Of a DNA stretch of 33,895 bases, positions 1 through 7,743 are shown one piece after another. The stretch spans positions 1-33,895 of the forward strand of contig DATNPK010000107.1 in assembly GCA_036703275.1 (NCBI GenBank), read 5' to 3'. Both the position numbers and the translations under genes were made by a program. The notes below the pieces were generated by a model, which was not told the origin of the DNA, made no database searches, and saw only the letters and a program-made list of their open reading frames with translations. The first letter of the stretch is position 1. Every line of letters starts with the position of its first letter. The DNA comes from Coleofasciculaceae cyanobacterium. Lineage in GTDB: Bacteria > Cyanobacteriota > Cyanobacteriia > Cyanobacteriales > Xenococcaceae.

Positions 1-828
1 CGCCATCATGTTTTTTACTGCCAGAGTCTCGGTATAGATAGCTTGGCTTTCGCTAACTAGTTTTGTACTCAGCTTGTGTAAAAAATCAAGTCTACAATCG
101 GCAATCTTAGCGTGAAGCTTTGCTACTTTTAGCCTTGCCTTGTATCGATTGTTAGAACCTTTCTTTTTAGACGCTAGTCTGCGCTGTAGAATTTTGAGCC
201 TAAGCTGATATTTTTGATAGTGCTTAGGATTGCCAGAAGCGAACCCATTTGAGCAAACTACTACATCTTTAATGCCTAGATCGATTCCTATTTCTTCTGT
301 GGCTGGTTCCCATTGTTCTAGTTTTTCTTCCACTAAGAATGAAACGAAATACCTGTTGCTTGGATCTTTGGAAATAGTTACGCTTCTTGGTTCGCCAGTA
401 AAATACCTACTCCATTTAATCTTTAAAGGTTGAGACATTTTAGCTAGAGTTAATTTACCATCGCGCCAGGTAAAGGCATTAGGTGCATAGTGAGCTGACT
501 GCCTATTGTTCTTTTTCTTGAATCTAGGGTATTTGGTTTTACCTTTGAAGAAATTCAAAAAAGCAGTATTTAAATGTCTTAACCCTTGCTGCAATGGAAC
601 AGCAGAGACTTGTTTTAACCAAGGTTTTTCAGGGTCTTTCTTCAGCTTAGTTAAAGCATTAGAGGTGTCTGTATAGGTAAGAGAAACATTATCCTGGTAG
701 TAGCTATTAGTCCTTAAAGCTAATGCCCAGTTAAAGACAAATCTAGCGCATCCGAATGTCTGCGCCAGCTCCAATCGCTGCGCTGAAGTCGGATAAAATC
801 TAGATTTAAAACCTCTTAACTGTTTCAT
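1..828 (-). CDS. tnpB: TnpB, RNA-guided nuclease of IS200/IS605-type element (partial, runs off left edge)
   Basis: The minus strand is open from an ATG at 828 to the first base of the window, giving 276 codons with no stop. The N-terminal residues MKQLRGFKSRFYPTSAQ and the segment FGCARFVFNWAL are typical of the OrfB/TnpB helix-turn-helix region. RuvC motif I is seen as GIDLGIKD, with the first catalytic Asp at residue 183, and the second motif as TETLAVKNM with Glu267. The third acidic residue and the zinc ribbon should lie beyond the edge, since full TnpB is about 400 residues. TnpB is an RNA-guided DNA endonuclease that helps retain its transposon; its guide (omega) RNA would overlap the missing 3' end. 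No tnpA is visible upstream, so this may be a tnpB-only (IS1341-like) element. The visible part has no disabling change. Confidence 0.93.
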   Translation of the reverse strand, partial: MKQLRGFKSRFYPTSAQRLELAQTFGCARFVFNWALALRTNSYYQDNVSLTYTDTSNALTKLKKDPEKPWLKQVSAVPLQQGLRHLNTAFLNFFKGKTKYPRFKKKNNRQSAHYAPNAFTWRDGKLTLAKMSQPLKIKWSRYFTGEPRSVTISKDPSNRYFVSFLVEEKLEQWEPATEEIGIDLGIKDVVVCSNGFASGNPKHYQKYQLRLKILQRRLASKKKGSNNRYKARLKVAKLHAKIADCRLDFLHKLSTKLVSESQAIYTETLAVKNMMA

Positions 829-945
829 AGTAATATTTTACCACGAAGCAGCTCTTTGTGTAAACTACTCTCAATCCTTCGTTGTTGAGTTTGCTCTCAT
901 CCCCATGGATAAATCACAGGGGTCTTCTCGCTCACACTCGAAAAG
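1..945 (-). mobile_element. IS200/IS605-family element, left part
   Basis: The tnpB gene is preceded on its own strand by about 100 nt of non-coding sequence that looks like an element end. It contains an imperfect hairpin at 901-922 (CCCCATG facing CAGGGG), typical of the subterminal hairpins these elements use instead of terminal inverted repeats. The left boundary is not defined by sequence alone. A TTAC just outside the hairpin on the minus strand (about 945) is a plausible target tetranucleotide, but this is a guess. The other end lies outside the window. Confidence 0.5.
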
Positions 946-1549
946 TAAAGTAGAAATTTAAAAGCGATCGCATTTCTCTTCAATGCCTTGTAAATTCAAT
1001 AAAGCGATCGCAATTAATTTCAATACTTTTAATTCAGACAGAGTAATAATTTAAAAACCTTGAGTTATACTTCGCTCAACCTAACCATCAAGAACTTTAA
1101 TTATTTTGATAGGGGCAAATATGGGGAAAGTTCTCTATACTCTAGTAAATCAGGGCTATCTTCACAAGTTAATTGCCAATATTTAATTGCAGGCACTTCT
1201 ATCAAAGCAATATTATCTAAATTTAAAAACTCACTGTACCCCTCTTATTCGTATTGCTCTAGAAACACTCCTCCTGAAGGAATTTCATTATTATCAGAGA
1301 AAAAAAATGGATCGTTGCATAATGTTCTTAAATCAGCCAAAGTCCACCACAGTCTTTTATCTAATAAATAAGACTCTGTTGCTCCATATATAGTATGGAT
1401 TCAAATGAATAAAAGAATTTTAATACTTTTGATGTGTATTATAAGTATTAAAACAACTTTAACGTGTTTCTGGACAAAATATCTCTTGGCAAATAAAACA
1501 ACAAAGTAGTTGAAGGGTGGGCAACTGCCCACCTTTCCCATCTAAAAAC
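829..1549. other. Intergenic region between tnpB and the transketolase-like gene
   Basis: About 720 bases without a gene I can support. It holds the IS end (to about 945), two HIP1 octamers near 964 and 1002, and AT-rich sequence. Two overlapping plus-strand frames (1060-1371 and 1187-1393) are open but start with non-ATG codons, lack ribosome binding sites and match nothing I recognise; they may be chance or a decayed gene. The GGTGGGCA hairpin near 1516 is listed separately. Confidence 0.6.
1516..1533 (-). terminator. GGTGGGCA hairpin, possible terminator of the transketolase-like gene
   Basis: GGTGGGCA at 1516-1523 is followed after two bases by its exact complement TGCCCACC at 1526-1533. 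It lies 17 bases beyond the stop codon of the minus-strand gene. On the minus strand the stem is followed by a T-rich but interrupted tract, so it is a weak intrinsic terminator at best. The same GGTGGGCA arms occur downstream of metH (16991-17043), so this may be a dispersed repeat. Confidence 0.5.
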
Positions 1550-3748
1550 CTAACCAATCAACTCCATTGCTCGTTTAACAAAATTATCCGCCGTAATACC
1601 GTTAAATTCCATAATCTGTGCAGCACTAGCCGTAGTTTCTCCTCGTTTCCAGGCAAAAACATCGCGCTTACTATTACTCCGCAACATCACGGGTTCTAAC
1701 ATAGCACTCGAACCACCAGTAACACCTAATAAAGCATCACCATCAAACATAGCGGAAAACTCAGCATCACCGAGAAATTCGCCATCCTGCTGACTGCAAC
1801 TATCCCAAGCTACATCTGTAGGACGGTATAAACGGCGGGGATTGATTACTGAAACAATTTTAGAACCAATTCCGTGAGAACTTAACTGTTCGGCAGCTGC
1901 AAAGACGGGTATTAAAGTCATATCACCGATGACGGCAAAAACAACTGTTTTATCTCCTGGGGTTTCTTGTAAAACTATGCCTCCTTTGGCTAATCCTGCG
2001 CGGGTTTGTTCTAAAGTAGTGCGGATTTCTAAAGGAGATTTACTAGCGGTGATGGTAACACCTTTGTTTTTTGTACCCAATGCCCATTCATAACAAACCT
2101 GAATACTATTAGCATCGCAAGGAAAAAGAGCAAAAATATTGCCGTTACGCATCATGCCGGCAAAGTAATTCTCGACTTCAGGGCGTTGGTGTGTCCAGCC
2201 GTTGCGCCCTTGTTCTAATGCCCCTGCGGTAAATAGAGTAATCGTAGAAGGGGTAGATCGGCGCAATTCTGCCATCGCTTGAGTAACCGTTTGCCAGATA
2301 GGTAAACCGTTGATCGCAAAAGATTCATAAGAACACCAGAGAGTTCGCGCCCCAAATAAAGCCTGAGCTGCTGCTAAGCCAGCACAAGCATCTTCGCTTA
2401 AGGGCTCATATACCTGTCCATTAGGCTGTTGAGAATAAGTTTCGTCTGGGGTAGGATGAATAATTTTTAATGCCGTGTTGATGTTTTTGATTCCTGAAGC
2501 CGCGTTACCGTCCGCATTTGCCACGATAAAGTCTTTGTCTTGTTGTCCGACATAAGCTGCGATCGCACCCATGGCAGTAGTTGCTACTTGTTTCTCTCCC
2601 CCGACTGTATATTCTTCTAAAGGAATTTCACCCAAATCGGGAATAAAATACTCTTTTTCGGTAATGGCTGTCTCGACTGCTGCACCACCATTAGAACGAA
2701 CATAGTTATTGCGTACTAATTGCCAAGCTTCGGGAGTTAAAGCTCTTTCTTTTAAGGCAGCAACGATATAATCCTTGTCTACGCTGTCTCCTGGATAGAG
2801 ATTATGAGACTGTGCGCCACTTTTATGTACCCCTGAACCTTTGAGCTGTTTGACAATTAGTACCGTTAGTTTACCGCCCAGTGCCGATTTTGCTGCCTTG
2901 TCCGTTGCCTCTAATACTGCCTGAGTAAACGCCATTCTACCCTCAAAAGAGAACTTAGTACTGTTTACATAGTCCCCTGGTTGATTCGTATCATCGTAAT
3001 CTTTGGCATTAACTAGAATTACCTCAGCAAAACCGTTACCTTTCCAGTAAGCGATCATTTCCTCATTGGTCATCGTAGAAACCATACTATGATGTTCCTG
3101 GGAAAAGCCATTCCAGACTAAAATCGGTAGGAAGTTAGTTACCTGGGGAAATGCTGTATGAAAATGCCCAAAGCTACTCATGATGTATGGTTCACCTAGA
3201 CCACCATCACCAATAGTTACGGGAAATAAAACCCCTGGATGTAGTTTTGCCCCTGCCATGGCAAAGTGTTGCCCTTGTCCCAATGGTCCTGCGGGGCTAA
3301 GTAAGCCTGGGATTTGTCCTGAAAGGTGTCCCAACAAACCGTGCATTTCGCGAAAGCGATCGCGCAGATCCTGAACGCTATTGATCCCCATTATCTCTAA
3401 AGATGTATCTAGAAAGACATTGCTATAAAAGCCTGGGGCATGATGCCCTACTTCGGTAATCAAATTTTTGTATCCCAGCATAACTAATGCAGCGATGGTA
3501 TCGGCAATACTGGCAAACCCTCCTGGGTGTCCTGACTGTTTACTAGCGGTAATCTTAAGGGTTAGATAGCGTAAGGCATCGGCAGCCAACATAGTTTGAT
3601 AAACTGCTGCTTTGTCTGAGGGAGAAGCGATCGCTGTTTGTCCTGATTTGATAGCTAATTCCTGTCCATACTGCTCGAAACCAGGTAAGCTTTCTGGAAA
3701 ATGTTGAATACCTTGACAAAAACCGGGAATGTTAGTGGCGATGGTCAT
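1550..3748 (-). CDS. ThDP-dependent transketolase-like enzyme (resembles cyanobacterial Sll0529-type putative phosphoketolase)
   Basis: A 732-residue ThDP enzyme of the transketolase superfamily. Visible motifs are the transketolase signature SGHPGG at 72-77, GPLGQGQ at about 154-160, and the ThDP/Mg motif starting GDGG at 180-183 and ending with Asn213 in VWNG. The second half carries the pyrimidine-domain pattern NADGNAASGI and a C-terminal transketolase-like domain. Classical phosphoketolases are near 800 residues with a different N-terminus, and classical transketolases are about 670. From memory, this sequence belongs to the cyanobacterial group often annotated as transketolase or second phosphoketolase (Synechocystis sll0529). 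It probably acts on xylulose-5-phosphate or fructose-6-phosphate in the cytosol, but the reaction cannot be settled from sequence. The gene stands alone, with a nested inverted repeat in its upstream region. Confidence 0.82.
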   Translation of the reverse strand: MTIATNIPGFCQGIQHFPESLPGFEQYGQELAIKSGQTAIASPSDKAAVYQTMLAADALRYLTLKITASKQSGHPGGFASIADTIAALVMLGYKNLITEVGHHAPGFYSNVFLDTSLEIMGINSVQDLRDRFREMHGLLGHLSGQIPGLLSPAGPLGQGQHFAMAGAKLHPGVLFPVTIGDGGLGEPYIMSSFGHFHTAFPQVTNFLPILVWNGFSQEHHSMVSTMTNEEMIAYWKGNGFAEVILVNAKDYDDTNQPGDYVNSTKFSFEGRMAFTQAVLEATDKAAKSALGGKLTVLIVKQLKGSGVHKSGAQSHNLYPGDSVDKDYIVAALKERALTPEAWQLVRNNYVRSNGGAAVETAITEKEYFIPDLGEIPLEEYTVGGEKQVATTAMGAIAAYVGQQDKDFIVANADGNAASGIKNINTALKIIHPTPDETYSQQPNGQVYEPLSEDACAGLAAAQALFGARTLWCSYESFAINGLPIWQTVTQAMAELRRSTPSTITLFTAGALEQGRNGWTHQRPEVENYFAGMMRNGNIFALFPCDANSIQVCYEWALGTKNKGVTITASKSPLEIRTTLEQTRAGLAKGGIVLQETPGDKTVVFAVIGDMTLIPVFAAAEQLSSHGIGSKIVSVINPRRLYRPTDVAWDSCSQQDGEFLGDAEFSAMFDGDALLGVTGGSSAMLEPVMLRSNSKRDVFAWKRGETTASAAQIMEFNGITADNFVKRAMELIG

Positions 3749-4023
3749 AAGAATCTATCCTTCTACGATCAAATTGCAAGTGTTAAGTAAATCTTACAGT
3801 TTTGCGGGATAGAGCAACGACCAGATCTTTCTATGGGTTGTATTGATAACTATTTATCTTTTGTAAGTGAACTATTCTAGCTGGAGAGATTCAGGCGTTA
3901 AATAAATTGTTATTGTTTAGCAAGAAGCGGCAATTTTTCTTATATATAGAAGCTTCTGACTTTGAACTAAAAAATTGCCAGTTTAAACACCAATTTACAC
4001 CATAAAGTACAATACATAACTAT
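3749..4023. other. Upstream region of the transketolase-like gene with a nested inverted repeat
   Basis: Non-coding sequence between the nblA terminator and the transketolase-like start. GGCAATTTTT at 3929-3938 pairs perfectly with AAAAATTGCC at 3970-3979, and the 31-base interval holds the palindrome AGAAGCTTCT. This is a two-level dyad in a position to be a leader or operator for the minus-strand gene. I see no convincing promoter hexamers. Confidence 0.45.
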
Positions 4024-4055
4024 AAAAAAAACTTCCCTAATATTCATTAAGGAAG
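4024..4055 (-). terminator. Intrinsic terminator of nblA
   Basis: On the minus strand CTTCCTTAAT (4055-4046) pairs with ATTAGGGAAG (4041-4032): 10 bp with one mismatch and a four-base loop. Eight uninterrupted Ts follow (4031-4024). It lies about 40 bases after the nblA stop and is a textbook Rho-independent terminator. Confidence 0.9.
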
Positions 4056-4095
4056 CCCGATATCCAATTACTTATTTATCTTGTTTAGTTATTTA

Positions 4096-4299
4096 TTAAC
4101 GATCGAATAGAGAATCGACAATATCTTTTCCTTGACTCAAAATTAGTTGCTTATAAATATTGTCTTTATGCAGCATTTGTTCGTGTAATTGCACTAATAG
4201 CTCCTGAGCCTCTTCGCGAGACAGTTCTTGGACTCTACTTGCAAAAACTCGATGATTAAATTCTTGTTCTATAGACAGCTTATTTTCTAGCTTATCCAT
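4096..4299 (-). CDS. nblA: NblA, phycobilisome degradation protein
   Basis: A 67-residue protein with the NblA pattern: LSIEQEFNHRVF, then the helix around SREEAQELLVQLHEQM and a C-terminal YKQLIL segment. NblA is a small helical adaptor that binds phycobilisome antenna proteins and directs them to Clp proteolysis during nitrogen or sulfur starvation. The start is set by the ribosome binding site. An upstream in-frame ATG at 4314 is itself part of the SD (ATGGAGG), whereas GGAGG sits 8 bases before the ATG at 4299, so the latter is chosen. The gene is monocistronic, with a strong terminator behind it. I looked for a canonical NtcA box (GTA-N8-TAC) in the 300 bases upstream and found none, so any nitrogen control is not obvious in the sequence. 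Confidence 0.92.
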   Translation of the reverse strand: MDKLENKLSIEQEFNHRVFASRVQELSREEAQELLVQLHEQMLHKDNIYKQLILSQGKDIVDSLFDR

Positions 4300-4650
4300 A
4301 ATCTTTACCTCCATACAGGTAGCTTTGATTCAATAATTACCTAGCAAAATTTAAATTTAATAGTTGATTAATTAGGTTTCATTTAAACTATTCACTTAGC
4401 TAATTACTGATTACTTTTATATTCTAGACAAAGTCTTAATAAAATCAGCTCTACCTAAAGTAGTAATAACCGAATGTATTGCGTAAGCTAGATCCAGCTT
4501 TTTATTTATCATTAGGAAAAAAATTAGTCATGAAAATCGCCAAAGATTGAAGTAAACCTTGACGATGTTCGAGATACGCTCGATAGATAAATTTGAAGTA
4601 TATAAATTATTTTTCTTTGGCTTAGTACTAAAGATAATACCTGTAGACAA
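4300..4650. other. nblA upstream region
   Basis: About 350 bases without a gene. It contains the nblA SD (GGAGG) and AT-rich DNA. No NtcA-type site and no unambiguous minus-strand -35/-10 pair was found. The only other structure is the 12-bp palindrome TTGCTCGAGCAA, which falls just inside the 3' end of the neighbouring small gene. Confidence 0.5.
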
Positions 4651-4887
4651 TTATTCTTGCTCGAGCAATTTAGTAAATTTATCTCTCACGTCCTGAATCT
4701 TCTGTTCGCATCTGGGTACAGCTACTAAACGGATGTCTATTTCTAAAACATTATCTAATCTGGTTGTTTTTTCCCATACCTTTACTTCGGCGGAAGACTC
4801 ATGCTGGTAACGAAAAGTCACAACGTCTGACCCTACTTCTAAAATTTCCACATTTTTAAGCCAACCATTGCTGCTTTTAATATACAA
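4651..4887 (-). CDS. DUF6679-like small cyanobacterial protein; start codon uncertain
   Basis: A small hydrophilic protein with the pattern WLKNVEILEVGSDVVTFRY and WEKTTRLDNV, resembling cyanobacterial DUF6679 proteins (function unknown) as I recall them. The coordinates use the only conventional start in the frame, a TTG at 4887. The family-like sequence continues upstream: residues IESKLTELIGQSNIW are encoded at 4888-4932, directly before the TTG, so the TTG falls inside a conserved strand. An in-frame TAA at 4950-4948 closes the frame, and no ATG, GTG or TTG lies between it and 4887. The codon where the family start would align is ATA (4932-4930). Either a rare AUA start is used or the ancestral ATG has mutated. 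No SD is seen at either place. Confidence 0.7.
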   Translation of the reverse strand: MYIKSSNGWLKNVEILEVGSDVVTFRYQHESSAEVKVWEKTTRLDNVLEIDIRLVAVPRCEQKIQDVRDKFTKLLEQE

Positions 4888-4932
4888 CCAAATATTAGAC
4901 TGACCGATTAGTTCCGTTAGTTTGCTTTCTAT

Positions 4933-5255
4933 AAAAACAAAATTGAATTACCTACACTATTATTAAAATATTTTATCCACTATAAGTTATATTTTTTTGC
5001 TCTGCACGAACATTCATCACAAAACTAATCTTACTTAAGATAGATGGCAAAAAGAAAATTATATAATCGTTGTGTAATATGGCATTGGAAATTAGAGCCA
5101 GTTATCAGCTTGGACTATTGCTCTTTTAGACAAGCATCAGTGAAATTAATCAAATTTTGCTAAAAAACCTCAGCTAAACTTTTCCTTAGTTAGAGGCGCG
5201 ATCGCTTTATCCCTGCGTAATTTAAAATCTAGATAAAGTAATCTGAGCCTAGTTA
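4933..5255. other. Intergenic region before the VOC gene
   Basis: About 320 AT-rich bases with one HIP1 octamer. A 39-codon frame starting at an ATG at 5044 lacks an SD and resembles nothing known to me. No clear promoter or terminator is seen. Confidence 0.5.
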
Positions 5256-6188
5256 ATGTCTAATATCCAATATGTCGCCATGACTGTTGCCAACCTAGAA
5301 CAGTCAGTCAAGTTTTATTCAGAAGTTCTATCTTTTCAAAAAATTAAGGATACGGAAGTTGCAGGAGAAGACTGGGAGAAGTTACAGGGAGTGTTTGGTC
5401 TGCGGATGCGAATTGTTCAGATGCAGCTTGGAGAAGAAGTTATTGCTTTGATGGAATATCTGACCCCTCAAGGAAGACCAATACCCGTAGATTCTCGTAG
5501 TAACGATCGCTGGTTTCAACACATTGCGATCGTAGTGAGCGATATGGATCGAGCTTATCAGCAGGTGCGTCAACACAATATTAAACATACCTCTACTAGT
5601 CCTCAGCAGTTGCCAGAATGGAATAAAAAACTGGGTGGAGTAAAAGCATTTTATTTTAAAGATCCTGACGGACACAATTTAGAGTTGATTCAGTTTCCAC
5701 CAGACAAAGCAGATAAAAAGTGGTTAAAAGATACAGAGCAATTGTTTTTAGGAATTGACCACAGTGCAGTAGGAGTAAAAGATGCCGAGGCTAGTTTTGG
5801 TTTATATCGCGATCGCCTTAATTTAAAGTTAATGTTACAGGCAGAAAATTACGGCAACGAATTTGAACACATTACTGGTGTTTTCGGCTCAAGAGTCCAG
5901 GTAAATAGCATGAAGGGTGATGCTGGTATTGGTTTTGAATTACTAGAATATATTGCTCCTACCAATGGTAGAAATATGCCTGTAGATAGTCAGGCTAACG
6001 ATTTATGGCTTTATCAAACAGTTATCTGCGTATCCGATTTAGCTACTTTAGCCGAACAATTGCGCTCTGCACCCTGTCAGTTTATCTCGCCTGGCATAAT
6101 TAAAATGTCTAATAGCGAGTTGGGATTCAGTCAGGCTTTAGCAATCAGAGATTTAGATGGTCACGTTTTACATCTGGTAGAAGCGTAA
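5256..6188 (+). CDS. Double VOC (glyoxalase/dioxygenase superfamily) protein
   Basis: A 310-residue protein made of two consecutive vicinal-oxygen-chelate units, each a pair of beta-alpha-beta-beta-beta modules. In the first unit the start strand reads IQYVAMTV, the second module begins WFQHIAIVVSD, and the unit ends DPDGHNLELIQF. The second unit begins GIDHSAVGVKD and ends DLDGHVLHLVEA. VOC enzymes bind a divalent metal through His and Glu on these strands; the usual His is absent from the very first strand, so not all sites need be active. Substrate cannot be predicted: glyoxalase, ring-cleaving dioxygenase or a binding protein are all possible. The gene stands alone and ends at a bidirectional hairpin shared with the convergent protease gene. 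Confidence 0.85.
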   Translation: MSNIQYVAMTVANLEQSVKFYSEVLSFQKIKDTEVAGEDWEKLQGVFGLRMRIVQMQLGEEVIALMEYLTPQGRPIPVDSRSNDRWFQHIAIVVSDMDRAYQQVRQHNIKHTSTSPQQLPEWNKKLGGVKAFYFKDPDGHNLELIQFPPDKADKKWLKDTEQLFLGIDHSAVGVKDAEASFGLYRDRLNLKLMLQAENYGNEFEHITGVFGSRVQVNSMKGDAGIGFELLEYIAPTNGRNMPVDSQANDLWLYQTVICVSDLATLAEQLRSAPCQFISPGIIKMSNSELGFSQALAIRDLDGHVLHLVEA

Positions 6189-6197
6189 TGTGATGAC

Positions 6198-6238
6198 AAA
6201 AAAAACGCTGCATTATCTTGTAAGTTAAAGTGCAGCGT
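6198..6238 (-). terminator. Intrinsic terminator of the HtrA-type protease gene, possibly bidirectional
   Basis: ACGCTGCA (6205-6212) and TGCAGCGT (6231-6238) form a perfect 8-bp stem. Read on the minus strand it is followed by eight Ts (complement of the A-run at 6198-6205), a good terminator for the protease gene ending at 6284. On the plus strand it is followed by CTATTTATTT, so it may also stop the convergent VOC transcript less efficiently. Confidence 0.85.
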
Positions 6239-6283
6239 CTATTTATTTAGGGGAATATTATCAAGATAAAAGCTAAGAGCTAT

Positions 6284-7513
6284 TTAAGATAGTCCCTCCA
6301 ATTGAGTAGTAACGACTCGCAATTTCAAAGTGCGATCGCCTCGCTTAACGGTAAACTGGAGATTCTTATCTAAACCACTGCCGTCAACGATGGTTTGCAA
6401 CTGACTTGCATCAGTAACTGCCTGACCATCAATAGCGGTAATTACATCACCCAAGCGTAATCCTGCTGCCTCTGCTGGAGTGCTGGGTAAAACTCTGACG
6501 ATCAAGACTCCTTCAACTTCAGGAATAGTAAAGGGAGAATTGGGATTACTGTTGTTTTTCTGGGCTAATTCTGGAGTTAGCGTCAGCATCTGCACCCCAA
6601 TATAAGGATGAGGAACTTGCTTACCCGCAGCTAAAGTATTAGTGATCGATCTTGCCTGATCGATTGGTATAGCAAAGCCAATGCCGTTAGCATCAGGGCG
6701 AATTGCCGTATTAATGCCAATTACCTCTCCCCGTTGATTTAATAATGGTCCGCCAGAATTACCGGGGTTAATTGCTGCATCAGTTTGCAGAAAGTCGATG
6801 CGCTTATCAGGGATACCAACCTGAGCTGAGGAGCGAGTTAAAGTACTAATAATGCCTAAAGTAACGGTGTTATTTAAACCTACGGGGTTTCCCACAGCGA
6901 TCGCCCAGTCACCAACCTGAACATTTTCCGAATTACCCAAAGGAGCAATAGGGAGATCTATCCCCGAAGCTTCAATTTTGACTACTGCCAAATCTGTAAC
7001 TTCATCTGTGCCTTTGACCACTCCTTCAAATTCTCGTCCATCTTTGAGTGTAACCGTCACTCGCTCTGCGCCACTAACTACGTGAGCATTGGTCAAAACA
7101 ATACCGTCTTTTTGGGTAATAAATCCTGAACCTTGTCCCCGTACCTGCCTTTCTGGCGGCATCGCACCGCCCAAGCGATCGCCAAAAAATTCGCGAAAGA
7201 AGGGATCTTCAAATAAAGGATCCATTCTGGTGGCAACGGTTCTCTCTGTATCAATTCTGACTACTGCTGGACCTGTTTTTGCCACCGCTTCTGCCACAAA
7301 ACTACCAGAATTACTGGCAACAGGTGCTTGTGCCAGAATTGCTGGTTCGCTCTTGAGAGCAATAGGATTCTGCTTATAGTTTAATTTAAAGTTCAAAGGT
7401 AATGTGTCCGCCTGGGAAGACATTACTCTAATGGTGCTAAAAGTCAAAATGACTCCTAAAAAAAGTGCTGTAGCGTGGCTAGCCACTTTACCTAGAAATC
7501 GCTTGTTTTTCAT
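6284..7513 (-). CDS. Deg/HtrA-type periplasmic serine protease (HhoA/HhoB/HtrA family)
   Basis: A 409-residue trypsin-like serine endopeptidase. A hydrophobic segment at about residues 13-30 serves as signal peptide or membrane anchor. The protease domain spans roughly 75-295 with the full triad: His144 in TNAHVV, Asp174 in VTDLAVVKI and Ser253 in NPGNSGGP. One PDZ domain follows (about 300-400), with the carboxylate-binding region YIGVQM and the strand AGLRLGDVITAIDG. Such enzymes degrade damaged proteins in the periplasm or thylakoid lumen under heat and light stress. Cyanobacteria carry several paralogues, and I cannot tell which this is. It is transcribed divergently from the Hsp70-like gene across about 230 bases. 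Confidence 0.95.
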   Translation of the reverse strand: MKNKRFLGKVASHATALFLGVILTFSTIRVMSSQADTLPLNFKLNYKQNPIALKSEPAILAQAPVASNSGSFVAEAVAKTGPAVVRIDTERTVATRMDPLFEDPFFREFFGDRLGGAMPPERQVRGQGSGFITQKDGIVLTNAHVVSGAERVTVTLKDGREFEGVVKGTDEVTDLAVVKIEASGIDLPIAPLGNSENVQVGDWAIAVGNPVGLNNTVTLGIISTLTRSSAQVGIPDKRIDFLQTDAAINPGNSGGPLLNQRGEVIGINTAIRPDANGIGFAIPIDQARSITNTLAAGKQVPHPYIGVQMLTLTPELAQKNNSNPNSPFTIPEVEGVLIVRVLPSTPAEAAGLRLGDVITAIDGQAVTDASQLQTIVDGSGLDKNLQFTVKRGDRTLKLRVVTTQLEGLS

Positions 7514-7743
7514 TATTGGTCAATTTGAATTTATTCAATTATTCATACTTTCATATCATAGCCTGACTAAATATTTGATTTCTTAATTTGCGATCGAGGT
7601 TATCGGCCTACAATTTAGGAACTATTAGGAAAGCTCAAGCAGTTTGAGCGCCGAAATATTTATGGCTTATTATCTATTACCTCTGGTCAACTTAAAACGA
7701 TAAACTAATTTGCAATAATCTTTCATTGTTATTGATGCTTGCC

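Noticed and set aside
1060-1393. Two overlapping plus-strand open frames (about 103 and 68 codons)
   Set aside because: Non-ATG starts, no ribosome binding site, unusual composition and no recognisable motif; coding status not supported.
5044-5163. 39-codon frame starting with ATG between the DUF6679-like and VOC genes
   Set aside because: No SD, no family resemblance, and composition like the surrounding non-coding DNA.
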